A DNA stretch of 64,000 nt from Lycium barbarum (GCF_019175385.1 NC_083339.1:26813637-26877636), one strand, 5' to 3'; positions 47,545 to 59,599 are shown, counted from the stretch's first letter. Notes: generated from the sequence alone by a model not told the origin. A program made the numbers and translations.

Positions 47545-49933
47545 CTATCGTGACGACAAACGAGTACACACCCTCGCTTCTTTGTAAGTTCTGCCTGGTC
47601 GACAGAAGTAACCCTTCTTTGGGGCACAATGAATATCTTCAGAGCAAATGCATAGTCCTTCTAGAGCACACCCCTCTTTGACTATGGTCAGCCCATCTTT
47701 TAAGCCTAGAACTTGATCTGTCCACTCACTTGAAAATAACCCTAATTGGTCATAGCTTTGTTTCACTTTCAAGAATTTGTCAGCATTTTTGTACTTGCTG
47801 ATTGCTCCAATAAATGCCACATTCCTATTCTTTCCCCAATGTGGCAAGGCCTCATATTTGAAGAATGCAAGTTGCTCTATCTCTTCAAGGAAATCTTCAA
47901 AGAGCCTAGGAGACATTGGGTCCTTGCTTCGGTAATATGTGATGTCAAAATCCAAAGCATCTTCTTGTTCACCCAAGTAAGCATTTGAAGTTGTAAGGTA
48001 CCTCATGAGGATGCCATTGTATAAGTCTAGGACACATAGTGCCCTAGGCTCCAAAGCAACTAGCCTTTGGACATCTTCAATGAAGTCTTTGACTTTCGAT
48101 AAGCTAATACTGAATGTTGTTTGGTGAAAGAAGAGACCTTTAACTCTAGAATCCCAAGGACATGTTGTGATTCTTGCATCTTCAAGGCTGTCTAGGCATG
48201 TTCCTGATGCTTGGAATCGATTGTGAAATCCAACCATTGGGTAGCCAGTAAAGGCAAAACCTGAGAGAATGTGAATTATTATTTTTACTACTACTACTAA
48301 TATTACTTCTACTATTATTACTACTGCTGCTGCTGCTACGAGTCCGCAACTTAATGACCCAAAAAGTGGTTGTAGGGACCAAAATAACGCAATAAAAAAA
48401 AAGTTACCAAAGTGACCTTTGCGCACTAAATTAGTGCGCAATAGGACTAAACTGCAAATTTATAGTTAAGTCCTATTGCACACTAAATTAGTGCGCAATA
48501 GGGGTTATATTTTTTTTTTTTTTTGTATAATTTTAAAGTTCTCAAATTCACGTTTTTTCCATACTTTGACCAATTCAAAACTCCGAAATATAAATATTTT
48601 ATATAAAACTTGATATCTTTTTTTTGCGGACAATAATGTCGGCTATTATATAAGTATACCTAAACGTTTGGATCGTCATTTTAGGGGTTGTAAAGTGCCC
48701 CTAAGTAAGTTTTATTTGTTTGAATCTTGTTATCTAAAGGTTTAAGTCTTTTATTTATAATTAGTTTAGTATGTCACACGAGTTAGTTATAAACGATAAC
48801 AAAGAGTAAAAATAATATTTATCATTAAGAAATAGATACGCAAAAAATATACTTATTTTACTTAAAACATGCATCATGCACCCAAGTTGTTTTCTCAATG
48901 CCTTCTCAATGCTTCCACCTAGATTTGATCCCAGGTGGTTGGCATAAAAAAGAAGTACACCACCAAGCCAAGTTGGTGAAAGCTACAATGTAGACACTTT
49001 TCATAATGTTTACTAATGCTATCTAACTTGTTTTCATAAATTAAATTTCGAGCCTTGAAATTTGACATTCAAAATATCATTATCACAGGATTACCATCTT
49101 GAAATATATTTTTTATCATTAGATTTTTACTAAAGATGAATAAAAAATTGTGCACCAATTTGGGGCAAAATTCAAATTGAATGGGATAAAGGACGTTTTT
49201 CTAAAACTGGCCCGGCCAAATCGCCTTGCGACAGTTTATGCGGCTAGATCTCGGGAAAATATGCAAAATAAAAAAAAAAAAAAAATCGCGTAAATCGGAC
49301 ATCTGAGCACAAAGTTTTGACCGTTCCAAGTTTCACCAATTTACAATTACTTTTTCTACCTATACTCATTATTGATAATTTTATCTTATTTTTATAACTA
49401 CTTAAATCTACTGGATAAAAAATTTATGGGACTTGTATAACGCATTCATTTACTGCGTTATTCAAACAATTTTTTTAATGACGTCATTAACGCAGTAAAT
49501 TACTGCGCTATAAAATAAAATACTTAAACCTAAAGATAACAAGTTTCCAAACAAACAAAACTTACTTCGGGGCACTTTACAACTCCTAAAACGACGATCC
49601 AAACATTTACGTATACTTGATGTATTGAGCCTATATTATTGTTCGCAGAAAAAGATAGCTGATATTACGGCGTTTTGAAACATCACTAATCTTTGGTCAA
49701 AGTATGGAAAAAATGTGAATTTGAGAACTTTAAAATTGTAAAAAAAAAATAAAAAAAAAATAACCCCTATTGCGCACTGATTTAGTGCGCAAAGGGGACT
49801 TTGTTTTTTTTTTTTTAACTGCGTTATTTTGGTACCCGAACCCACTTTTTGGGTCATTTAAGTTGCGGAATCCTCCTCCTCCTCCTCCTTCTCCTACTAC
49901 TACTATTATTACTACTACTGCTGCCGCTGCCGC

Positions 49934-49985
<52 letters not shown>

Positions 49986-50260
49986 AATAATAATAATAAT
50001 AATAGTAATAATAATAATAATAATAACCTCTCTATAATTGCCATGCGTTATAATATCATTTCTATAACGACCTGATTTTCTTCGGAACTGATTTTTCATG
50101 TTATGTTTTACTTCTCTATAACAACATTCTACCTATAACAGTAGTGACATTCATTATAACGGTACACTCTTTGTAAAATTACCTCTTTATAACAGTCATA
50201 CTCAAATATTGTGTAATAATATTTTGTAAGAAATATATTGTTTATAAAAATAAAATATTT

Positions 50261-50296
<36 letters not shown>

Positions 50297-53200
50297 GTAA
50301 TAATAGTAATAATAATAAAAACCTCTCTATAATTGCTACTCGTTATAATATCATTTCACTGTAACAGCCTGATTTTTTCCAGAACCGATTTTTCATGTTA
50401 TATTTTACTTCTCTATAACAACATTTTACCTATAACGGTAGTGGCATGCATTCTACCTATAACGGTAGTGGCATTCATTATAGCGGTACACTCTTTATAA
50501 AATTACATCTTTATAACAGTCATACTCAAATATTGTTTAATAATATTTTGTAAAAAATATATTACTTATAAAAATAAAATACAATAATAATAATAATAAT
50601 AACCTCTCTATAATTGCCATTTGTTATAATATAATTTCACTGTAACGGCCTGATTTTCTCCGAAACCAATTTTTCATGTTATATTTTACTTCTCTATAAT
50701 AGCATTCTGCCTATAACGGTAGTGACATTCATTATAGCAGTACACTCTTTGTAAAATTACCTCTCTATAACAATCATACTCAAATATTGTGTAAGAAATA
50801 TATTATTTATAAAAATAAAATATTAAAATATTTATAGTAATCATCAAGGGAAATCTATTGAATATTGTGAAATGATATTACCTCCCTATAACAGTCATAC
50901 TCAAATATTGTGTAATAATATTTTGTAAGAAATATATTATTTATAAAAATAAAATATTAAAATATTTATGGTAATCATCAAGGGAAAGCTATTGAATTCG
51001 TTTTTGCTGAAAGTTTGGATAAAACTCTTAGACAATTCAAGCGTTGTATTATCATCAAGAGACTGAAATTACAAAACAACCTACAGTTGTAGAATTCTTA
51101 CGTCAAACTTGAAATATTTAAATTTTCAATTAATTTTAAATGCATATATGTTCCTTAGATTTTAATTCTTTATCGGTGCAGTACAACTAGTTATGAATTT
51201 ATTAGTCACTTCAATTTTTAATTTATAAAATATGAAAATCATTTGAGATTTTAAAATTAACAAATATTTTGTTTTCGTTTATAGCATAAAAAGTATAGAA
51301 AAATAATTTTTTGCGTACTTTTGTTTATAACAACTAAATGAGATCCAAACATCAAATGCAGTATACATATATAATAACACCTCACTATAGCAGCCATTAA
51401 ATTTTCGGACAAATGATGGTAGAGAGGTTTGATTGTATATTAAATAATATTCATACAGCTAAATCAGGATTCACACGGCGGGTTAGCTAGGTTAGGTACC
51501 AATCATGTCTCATGTCGGCTTGTGGGGGTGACAGAACAAACCATCGGCTTACTAATAAAAGTATATATATATATATATATATAAAATAATGTTTTCATTA
51601 TTTCATCTCTATAATACAATCTCCACATTATAGTCTTAGTATAATTTGTTCATAAAACAAACGTCCCCTTAAAGAAATAAAGCAATTCAACCGAGAAAAG
51701 GGGACTGTAACTTTGAAAAGCAGTTGTCAATACTCAATACTAATCCATTATAATTACTATGTTGTGCCTTCAGACGATGGTATTGGCAAACAATATATAT
51801 TGTTTCGAAACTAACTTTTCGTTTTCTAATAAACCAAAAGAGCCTTTTAGTTCTCGTCATGATTTCTTTCTTCCACTATGTATGTATTCAATAATGGTAG
51901 AGTCAAGTGATGAAAGAATTAACTAACCATTGTTTGTGAACCCATAAGCACCAATCTTCAATGTGGAAGTGGCGATTTTGGCACTTGAACATTTTCCAAA
52001 AGCATCGTTTGTAGATTCTTGAGTCTCCTCTAGTGAACAAATAAGAAATACAAAGAAAGTACAGTAAGGTCATGGCCAGGTATAGAAAATGGAGTCCGAA
52101 GCCTAAAGGGTATAAAAATACACGGTATAAATCAAAAGGGGATAACTAAAAATTTACAGACCAAAACGGGTATAACGTGGATTGGTCCACGTTATACCCC
52201 CCAAAAAAAATTCAACTGTCAGACCACTGAAAAATTAAAAAAAATAAATTAAAAGGTATAACGTGGATCAGTCCACGTTATACAAAATTATTTGTATAAC
52301 GTGGATCAGTCCACGTTATACCTATTTACTTGTTTGATCTCTTGTGTTACTAATTTTCCTTCCTGCTCCAATTTTATTTCACAATGAATTCCATTATTAT
52401 CGTGTAGCTCCTTGGCTACTGCCTCAACTTTTCCCTCTATCACTTTCTTTCTTGCAACTATAACCAGCAGAGAAGTATACAGAGGAAAACCCAACTTTCA
52501 AAATAATATAATGTTCTACTTTAATTTATGCCTAACATAGAGAGGAAATTAAATGGAGCCATATAGGAGGTTAGAAAATTTAAGACTTTGTCTGAATGAG
52601 TAAATCAAATGGGACCGCAATGGATGTAGTTGAGTGATGTATTTAAAGGGACCATATACTATACAACCTTCAAGATGAGTATCTATATACTTGTATTCTA
52701 GCTGTTACGAAGTTAGAATATAACATATGGCAGGATGAGAGCCCAAGACTTCTGTAACTTAAAAATAAATTTTTAGAATTAAAATAACCCATTAAAAAAT
52801 AAAGAAATTAAAATAGGTTTTACGCACAGAATATATGCATAAAAGGACCAAAGTGTACATTTACACTTAAGTTCTTTTACGCATAAAAGCACTGCAATCC
52901 AGCTTTTGTTCTTTGAAAATCACTCAAAATTAAGTTTTTTTCTGTACGTTGACTGAAGATTAGTAACGTTTCTAAACTCCAGAATATAAATATTTTATAT
53001 AGAACTTAATATCTTTTTTAGCGTACAATAATGTCGGCTCATTACATCAGGTATACATATATGTTTGGATCGTCGTTTTAGGAGTTGTAAAGTGCCTCGA
53101 AGTAAGCTTGGAAACTTGTTATCTTTAAGTTTTTTTTCGTACTTTGACCAAAGATATATAAATATTTTATATAGAACTTAATATTTGTTTTAGCGTACAA

Positions 53201-56200
53201 TTTGTAAAATGCTCCGAAGTAAGTTTGGAAACTTGTTATCTTTAGGTTTTTTTTCGTACTTTGACCGAAGATTAGTCAGGTTAGTATGGTGGATCAGTCC
53301 ACGTTATACCTTCAGTCCACGTTTTGAAAGTTGGGTTTTCCTCTGTATACTTCTCTGCTGGTTATAGTTGCAAGAAAGAAAGTGATGGAGGGAAAAGTTG
53401 AGGCAGTAGCCAAGGAGCTCCACGATAATAATGGAATTCATTGTGAAACAAAATTGGAGCAGGAAGGAAAATCAGTAACACAAGAGATCAAACAAGTAAA
53501 TTGTGATGACAAAATCAATGAAAAAGGTATAACGTGGACTGATCCACGTTATACCTTTTAATTTTTTTTAAAATTTTTCAATGGTCTGACAGTTGAAATT
53601 TTTTTTTGGGGTATAACGTGGACTGGTCCACGTTATACCCGTTTTGGTCTGTAAATTTTTGGCTATCCCCTTTTGATTTATACCGTGTATTTTTATACCC
53701 TTTAGGCTCCGGACTCATAGAAAATGTTAGTAACATGTAAACCAGTTACTAGCTCCCTCCGATCCATATTACTCTCTCCGTTCCAAAAAGATTGTTTAGT
53801 TTGATTTGACACAAAATTTAAAAAAATAAAGGAAAACTTTTGAAATGTGTGGTCCAAAATAAACCTTAAATATTTGTGTAGCAGTAAATCATTTTATAAA
53901 GTTAAACTGTTTCTAATGAAGAAATGTGTCAATCTTTTTGTGACAACTTAATAAGAAAAGTAAGACAATCTTTTTGAGACTGAGAGAGTAATTTAATGGT
54001 ATTTTTAGGTTTTATATTTAGTTCAAAGTAAATAATTTTTTACATAATTAACAAGTTATTAATTGTTTTTTTTCCTTCAAAATTTAACATTATTTAGATA
54101 ATTGTGATAGTTTACATATACAAGAAATCATATTAAATTGCTGTTATTTAATTAAATGGTAATTTAGTGAAAAGCACTTCTTACTTTCTTGGGTTTAGGG
54201 TTTTTTTTTTTTTTTTTTGGGGGGGGGGGGGGGGGGGTCTTAAGGGGTGTTGAAAGGAGTAATAATTACACCCTTCGTTCATATTTGCTTGTCCATGTTT
54301 AAATTTGGTACATCCTTAAGAAGTAATAAATAAATAAAACGGTAATTTTGCTATAGTAACCCTAATTATTACAAGTCATTTAATGTTGGGAAATGATGTG
54401 GAAATAATTAAAGCATTAATAATAAGGGTAAACTAGTATAAATTGATATTTATCTATTGATTTTTCAAATTGGACAAGTAAAAGGTGAAAATTTATTTTT
54501 AATATCATGAACAAAATGGACGGAGAGAGTACCTGAAGTTCTTAAAATGGCGAGGACGAGTGAAGATGTAGAGCGAAATCCTAGAAAATCATTAAGGCCA
54601 TTGCCAGGAATGTTGGCAGGAACTCGATCATCAATCCTATAAACAACCTTTTTCATGTTAAACAGAGATTTATTTATTTAATATTATGCATCATTACAAA
54701 CAGAAGTTGTAGCATTACTGCTAGCATAAGATTGTTCTAGCTAAATAGTAGAATTACAAACCTATAAACAACCTTGCGCTGACTAGGATACCATGTAAAA
54801 TCTGCAAATTCATGTTGTCTCCCAAACTTAGCTGCATCATCCCCCAAATCTGAGTCATTCCTTTCTGAAAGGGTAATTGAACGTTTGAACACTGGTTGCA
54901 GTTTCAGTGTCACCTAAAATTTCACACACGATAAGGATTTGTCATTCTTATAGATATATCTTCAACATTTTCGATATATGCTTCTTGTAATCGTCTTGTG
55001 TTGTTATGTTATACGCTATCAATATGAAAGGAAAGTATTCCATCCATTCAATTCACACTTAAGAAGTGATTGATAAAATGATAAGTTTACTATATCACCT
55101 TTGAATATAATAAATTCAATATTTTGGGAAATGCATTGGAAAATGATTATAATTAATGAAAGGATAAATTAGGAACTAAGTGAAAACCGGACATCTAATT
55201 TTAATATAATGGGCAAGTAAAAGTGGATGATGGGAGTACTGGTAATAATAAAAAATAGAAGAGAGAAAGGACATGGGAACCTCAATTCCTACTTAGGCGA
55301 AGCCGATTCAGGATTTAAGTTTTATAGGTTCAACATTTAAAGTTCATAGCATTAAACTCATTATATCTTTAAAGTTAGATACCTACTACTATTGTTGTAA
55401 TTTTCGTGAAGTTTTACATATAAATTTATGCTTTCCGTTGAAAGTTCTGGGTTCATGCAGATGAACCCGGTGTCGGTATGTTCCATCCGCCTCAAGATCT
55501 TTTTTGAATTTCAGAAAGACTTTTACATTCTAATAATAATTATATATATAAGCAATAATACAAGTTAAAAGTCAATTCTTCTCCTTTAATGGGTTTTGGT
55601 TTGAAATTTTCACCCTGAAAACTTTCCGTCTTTTCATTTTGGTACAATTGGAAGGTCGGGGGAAAATGACAATTAGCTGGACATGATGCTATAAACAGTG
55701 TTACCTGTGAAATAACTCCAAGAACACCTAGGGACACTCTAGCTGCATCCAGCTCAGGGTTACCATTTGTCAGTGTACGTACTTTAGCATAATTATTTGC
55801 CGCTTCATCTGGTGTGATAATTCGAAGTTGCACAATATAATCATGTACCGAACTTCCCAAACCCCAAAGAGTACTTCCGTGAGCACCTGTTATTGGAAAA
55901 CATAATTCAAAGTTATAGGAAATTAAAATTGAATAGAATAATTTTGTAGTTTAGGTTTTCCAGTTTTTATTCGAAGTTGGTTTTGGTAATATTATAAACA
56001 AGAATGCTGCTAGTTATTTGCTTATTGAGGAGAAGCTAAGTATGAAAATTCATAAAGAGAATATCATAAAATATTTTTCTTCACCTGTCCCAAGTAGGCC
56101 ACCAATGGTTAAACCCCACCAGTAAGGCGTATAAGGCAGGACCAGTCCTGCCTTGGCCGCCTCACGGATCAACTGTTTCAAAGTCACCCCACTTTCAACC

Positions 56201-56574
56201 GTCATGGTCATGTTTTCTTGATCTACTCTTAGGATCTTGCTTAGAAACTTTGTACTTATAAGCAATCCATCTTCACCATCTGGACAAACCAACTTTGGTA
56301 TGCTGTGTGAAAACCGAGTCGCCACTTTCATTTTTCTTTTTTCCTTTGTTGCGTTTGCCACTATAGAAATGATCTCTTCTTCTGTGGTTGGAAAAACAGC
56401 TTGAGCTGCCTTGCAAATGGTCCGATCCGGGAAGGCACCATAAGAGTTTGTAATGGTGCAGTTAAGGTTGGTTTTGGATGAACATTTTATGGGATCTTCA
56501 GGTGGGCTAGATTTCACTGAGTAAATCATAAAGAAAATCCAGCTTAGTTTCAAGAAGATTTTGGGGTCACCCAT
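47545..56574 (-). CDS. GULLO: L-gulonolactone oxidase-like protein, six exons, apparently intact
   Basis: Exons on the minus strand: 56574-56085, 55886-55705, 54913-54762, 54636-54533, 52029-51928, 48260-47545. All introns are GT-AG, phases are consistent, and the 1746 bases give 581 codons plus a stop, close to the usual family length. The start ATG (56574) is followed by a hydrophobic signal-peptide-like stretch (residues 5-20), so the product probably enters the secretory pathway. The FAD-binding (VAO/PCMH type) region covers about residues 50-230, with RFSHS (His90, the position corresponding to the flavin-linked His of animal enzymes, inferred) and [17 protein letters not shown]. The C-terminal aldono-lactone oxidase region has HWGKN (about 474) and a Cys-rich end ([15 protein letters not shown]). 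The family is linked to oxidation of L-gulono-1,4-lactone to ascorbate; plant members act poorly in vitro and paralogue number is not determinable here. Introns 4 and 5 are swollen by transposons. Confidence 0.93.
48340..49872. mobile_element. Mutator-like element with long inverted arms, in GULLO intron 5 (1533 bp)
   Basis: Inverted arms are about 48340-48752 and 49526-49872. Termini are GAGTCCGCAACTTAATGACC and, inverted, GATTCCGCAACTTAAATGACC. Flanking decamers CTGCTGCTAC and CTCCTCCTCC match at seven of ten, so the TSD is only suggestive in this microsatellite setting. Palindromic words TGCGCACTAA...TTAGTGCGCA lie in the arms (48420-48440, 48478-48498, 49770-49792), and TAACGCA...TGCGTTA words near 49438-49460 and 49488-49510. 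No transposase. Class assignment rests on similarity to the element at 52092, which has a clean 10-bp TSD. Confidence 0.7.
49873..50020. repeat. Trinucleotide microsatellite: CTC, ACT, CTGC and ATT runs
   Basis: Successive CTC, TAC/ATT, GCC/GCT and long ATT/AAT runs. They create long low-complexity ORFs on both strands that I do not accept as genes. Confidence 0.9.
50026..50990. repeat. Tandem array of about 280-295-bp units in GULLO intron 5
   Basis: Units begin with ACCTCTCTATAATTGC at 50026, 50321 and 50602, each preceded by an AAT run, with a partial fourth from about 50880. Units share blocks such as TTTTTCATGTTATATTTTAC and CATACTCAAATATTGTGTAA. A diverged related stretch lies near 51378-51440. 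No coding potential. Confidence 0.85.
52092..53716. mobile_element. Mutator-like element with long inverted arms and a gene fragment, in GULLO intron 4 (1625 bp)
   Basis: A perfect 10-bp direct repeat ATAGAAAATG lies at 52082-52091 and 53717-53726, a typical Mutator-type TSD length. Inverted arms of about 400 bp (52092-52503 and 53322-53716) start GAGTCCG.AGCCTAAAGGG. Both arms carry the same ORF fragment (minus 52494-52306, plus 53331-53561; residues such as [20 protein letters not shown]) next to GTATAACGTGGA/TCCACGTTATAC palindromes. The fragment looks like captured host coding DNA; its source is not recognised. The middle has segments shared with the elements at 48340 and 63509. No transposase. 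Confidence 0.88.
53772..53988. mobile_element. Stowaway-like MITE (217 bp) in GULLO intron 4
   Basis: TA dinucleotides flank inverted ends CTCTCTCCGTTCCAAAAAGA and CTCTCTCAGTCTCAAAAAGA. CTCCCTCCGATCC just left of it may belong to an older element. Confidence 0.85.
54199..54238. repeat. Poly-T followed by poly-G
   Basis: About 20 T then 19 G; exact length may be a sequencing uncertainty. Confidence 0.8.
54269..54529. mobile_element. Stowaway-like MITE (261 bp) abutting the GULLO exon 4 splice donor
   Basis: TA at 54267-54268 and 54530-54531. Inverted ends are CACCCTTCGTTCATATTTG and, inverted, CTCTCTCCGTCCATTTTG. Seen from the gene, intron 4 starts G, then the TA target site, then the element, so every donor base from +4 onward is transposon sequence. 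Confidence 0.8.
54636..54775. repeat. 15-bp perfect direct repeat at both ends of GULLO intron 3
   Basis: CCTATAAACAACCTT at 54636-54650 and again at 54761-54775, exactly one intron length (125) apart. It spans the acceptor at one end and the donor at the other. Confidence 0.95.
55038..55237. mobile_element. Stowaway-like MITE (200 bp) in GULLO intron 2
   Basis: TA at 55036-55037 and 55238-55239; ends TTCCATCCATTCAATTCAC and, inverted, CTCCCATCATCCACTTTTA. Confidence 0.65.
55295..55495. mobile_element. Probable degenerate hAT-type MITE in GULLO intron 2
   Basis: Left AGGCGAAGCCGATTCAGG and right ATCCGCCTC resemble the ends of Solanaceous hAT MITEs, with AACCCGG-like interior. No clear TSD. 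Confidence 0.4.
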
Positions 56575-56715
56575 GACTGGTAATCTGAGAGAGGAAGTAC
56601 AAATTCTAGACAGAGAATTACCGAAATAAATTTATGATGTAGCTTATAAGTTAAAGGCAAAATATCTGGAAATTTCCTTAAATTTGGCATGAATTATTAG
56701 TGGCATGAATTCTTG
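56575..56715 (-). promoter_or_regulatory. Short GULLO upstream region between the start codon and a MITE
   Basis: Only about 140 bases separate the start codon from the inverted-repeat element at 56716. TATA-like candidates on the minus strand are ATAAATTTA (about 56625-56634) and TTATAAGC (about 56643-56650). None is certain. Confidence 0.35.
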
Positions 56716-57553
56716 GTTCCGGCTCCTCTCCATTTCTCTTTAATTCATTTTCCCTAAATTCTTGCTTGGATTAAGGACACGTGACATAGTCTAAAATTAA
56801 TGGTCTAGATTTAATTAACTAAAGTAAAACTTCTAACCACAATTAGAATAATTAATTACTTCCATATATTTGCTCCCAAAATATACTATTACAATCCCAC
56901 AATTCTAAATCTACATTATATTTTTTTCTAAATATATTAAAAACTTTTCTTTCTTGGCATGAATAAATTTTTGTAGTGAATCATTGTTATTTTTTCGCTT
57001 CTTTTTCTCTATCCCTCGATATTGAAGCTTATCTCATAGGTATATACTCACGTTCTCATTCAAAGATGGAAAATTAGAAGTAAACTCAAACCTATGATGA
57101 TACAAATAAAGAACTTTATAAAATAATATTTGCCAAATAAAAATATAGTGTGGCCTAACATAATATTAGTAGTACGAGCAAATTAAATTTAAGCACTCAA
57201 CTTTCTGTTACTCTATCGCCTTACAGGAGTTCTGGCCCTTTCAAATTCAATTAGAAAAATAAATATTATGAAGAAAAAAAAAGGATAGACGTAAAAATAT
57301 TTAAGGCATGGAAAAAGTTTACTCAAGGAAAGAAAGAAAAGTTTGTAATATATTTAGGAAAGATATAAGGTAGATCTAGAATTACAGGATTGTAAAAATA
57401 TATTTTGGGAGCAAATATATGGAAGTGATTAATTATTCTAACTATGATTAGAGTTTTGTTTTAGTTAATTAAATCTATTCCATTAATTCTAGATCATGAT
57501 ATGTGTCATTAATCCAAGCAAGAACTTGAGGAAAATGGAGAGGAGCCAGATTC
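56716..57553. mobile_element. Inverted-repeat MITE of Mutator type upstream of GULLO (838 bp)
   Basis: A perfect 10-bp direct repeat TGAATTCTTG lies at 56706-56715 and 57554-57563. Arms of about 250-280 bp (56716-56985 and 57300-57553) are inverted copies. Ends are GTTCCGGCTCCTCTCC and, inverted, GAATCTGGCTCCTCTCC. The loop (about 56986-57299) has no ORF of note. Confidence 0.88.
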
Positions 57554-57563
57554 TGAATTCTTG

Positions 57564-59316
57564 CTCCCTCTGAAGTTGGCTATTTGATAATTTTTACCCC
57601 CACACAATCTCATCCTAAGAAAGTGAGATACACTCACATGTCTGTTGATTTTTTTGAAAAATAAAAATTAATTTTTTTTCCTTTATTAAATTCATTAAAT
57701 TCATTAAATTTTGGATTTTATTTTTCATATTAAATTATTTAACAAAAAAAAAAAAAACTAGGCTAGAACTCCACTTTTGAGGCAATAATTTTTTATCTGG
57801 CTAAAACTAATGAAATTTCAGCCAATTTTGTTTTACATATTTTGCCCGAAAAGAAGAAATACACTATTGAAACCTATAGTTATTATATCTAAGTTAGATA
57901 TTTATAAAGATTATACAGTTGCAACTTCATTATTCTACTAAAACTTTGTAGTTCACTAAAAATAAATTGCTGTTAGATTAAATTTGCATTATATATTAAG
58001 ATGAAGCAAGAAGAAATACCTAATTGAAATAAATAAACTATTATATATGGCTGTATCCATTAACAGTTGAAATATAGCCTACTAATTGAAAGCTCTCCTG
58101 CGCCTAAAGACTATCAAATATAGCTACTCTCTTTGCCACATCGTTCTATAAGGGGATAAAGAATAGGAAATTGTCAAATTAGGGGCGGAATTAAGACTAC
58201 TGATAGTTAATATGTAATTAATAATTTGTGTCGAAGTTTAGAAAGGTTTTTAGGTATTCTGGCCAAGTAGAATTATGAAAAACCTTTTTATGTCTCAGCA
58301 ATTGAAACTAGTTAAGTGAGACTTATTTTTTAATTTCATAAGCTGGTGGACTCAATTATTACACTTTTTGGTGCACAAATTTTGAAAACACTGACTTGTG
58401 AGGTAAAAAGAAGTAGTTCAGTTGCGTGAAACACTTGTTAAATTATATATAGAGAGAGTATTTTGTAGGCAAAGAAAGGAGCCCATAAAAATATCTTGAC
58501 ATGAATTTTGACATTCCAATTACCCCCTTTATAATCTTCATGAACAGTGTTATAACGTCGGTACTTGAGACAGATGGCTACTTTTGTTTTTGCTATCATG
58601 AGTAAAATAAGAGACTTTTCTGCGAATTTTTCTTTAGATGAAAAGTATGTTATGAATTCACAGGCGGAGCCAGGATTCAAAGCGTGTGGCTTCGAAATTC
58701 TAATTCGTTTAAGTTAGTGGGTTCTAAATTAATAATTTATACATATTCAATAAATTTCTCAAGACAAATACAGACTTTTAGACTAAAGTTACTGGGTTCG
58801 CCCCTGGTTGTGACATGTCAAAATAAGAGAAGACTTCCTCCAATTTGTTTTCTAATTTATATTGCTGTAGTGACATGCCATTAATTCCATCATTTCGTTT
58901 TTAATTGATCATGTTGCTAGTGTAAATATGAGTCACTGTACAAAGTGGAAAGCATTACTACCTTTGAAGCGAAGAGATATAATAACCAGAAGATAGAACC
59001 ATATTATAGAAAACAACTGTGACATAGGTGTAAAGACATCGCATATTTTTTAATGTTTTTTATTTTATACTCTAGCATAAAATTATTCATTTCTTGAAGG
59101 CTTACAGGTTGAATTATTATGCGGAGACTTGTTTCACTAAATGTCAGAACAATTAGTATGTGTAAAAGGGAGTACCATTTATTTCAATGAATAGTACTGT
59201 GCTTTTAGTGGGGTGTGAAATGTGAAGTTTACGCAAAAGCAATTTGTTTTTTCTTTTTGGTTACTTTGGGTGCTATTATTTTCTTATTTTATTCTTGGTA
59301 GAAGGGTCTATTATTA
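57564..59316. other. AT-rich intergenic region; no gene seen
   Basis: Short ORFs lack recognisable domains. It includes a small hAT-MITE-like piece at 58660-58808 and poly-A/T runs. Confidence 0.6.
58660..58808. mobile_element. Possible degenerate hAT-type MITE
   Basis: CAGGCGGAGCCAGGATTC at the left and GGGTTCGCCCCTG at the right resemble inverted hAT-MITE ends. No 8-bp TSD is visible. Confidence 0.4.
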
Positions 59317-59599
59317 CTAGTATTAGTTTTAGCGTACGTGCGTTGTACGTAACATCAAATTAAAAAAAATTATACAAAAAGAACGACTTATATAAAATAG
59401 CAATGAACGTTAAAATAGATGCAAATGTACTTTGCTAATAATATCGAGCTTTTCAAATACATCATTTTATTAATTGTAATTAATGAACTATTATCGTTAT
59501 TCCAGAAAGACTCCAACTTTGGTTTATTTGAGCTAGTCACTTTTCTCTCAACCAAAAAGGTGTTATTTTTTCTTTCAAAAGACTTAAATTCTCTTTTGA

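Noticed and set aside
47746..47988. Plus-strand ORF opposite GULLO exon 6
   Set aside because: Antisense shadow of a well-supported exon.
49730..50099. Long ORFs on both strands coding runs of Leu, Ile, Asn, Ser or Arg
   Set aside because: They come only from trinucleotide microsatellites inside GULLO intron 5; no domain and no gene context.
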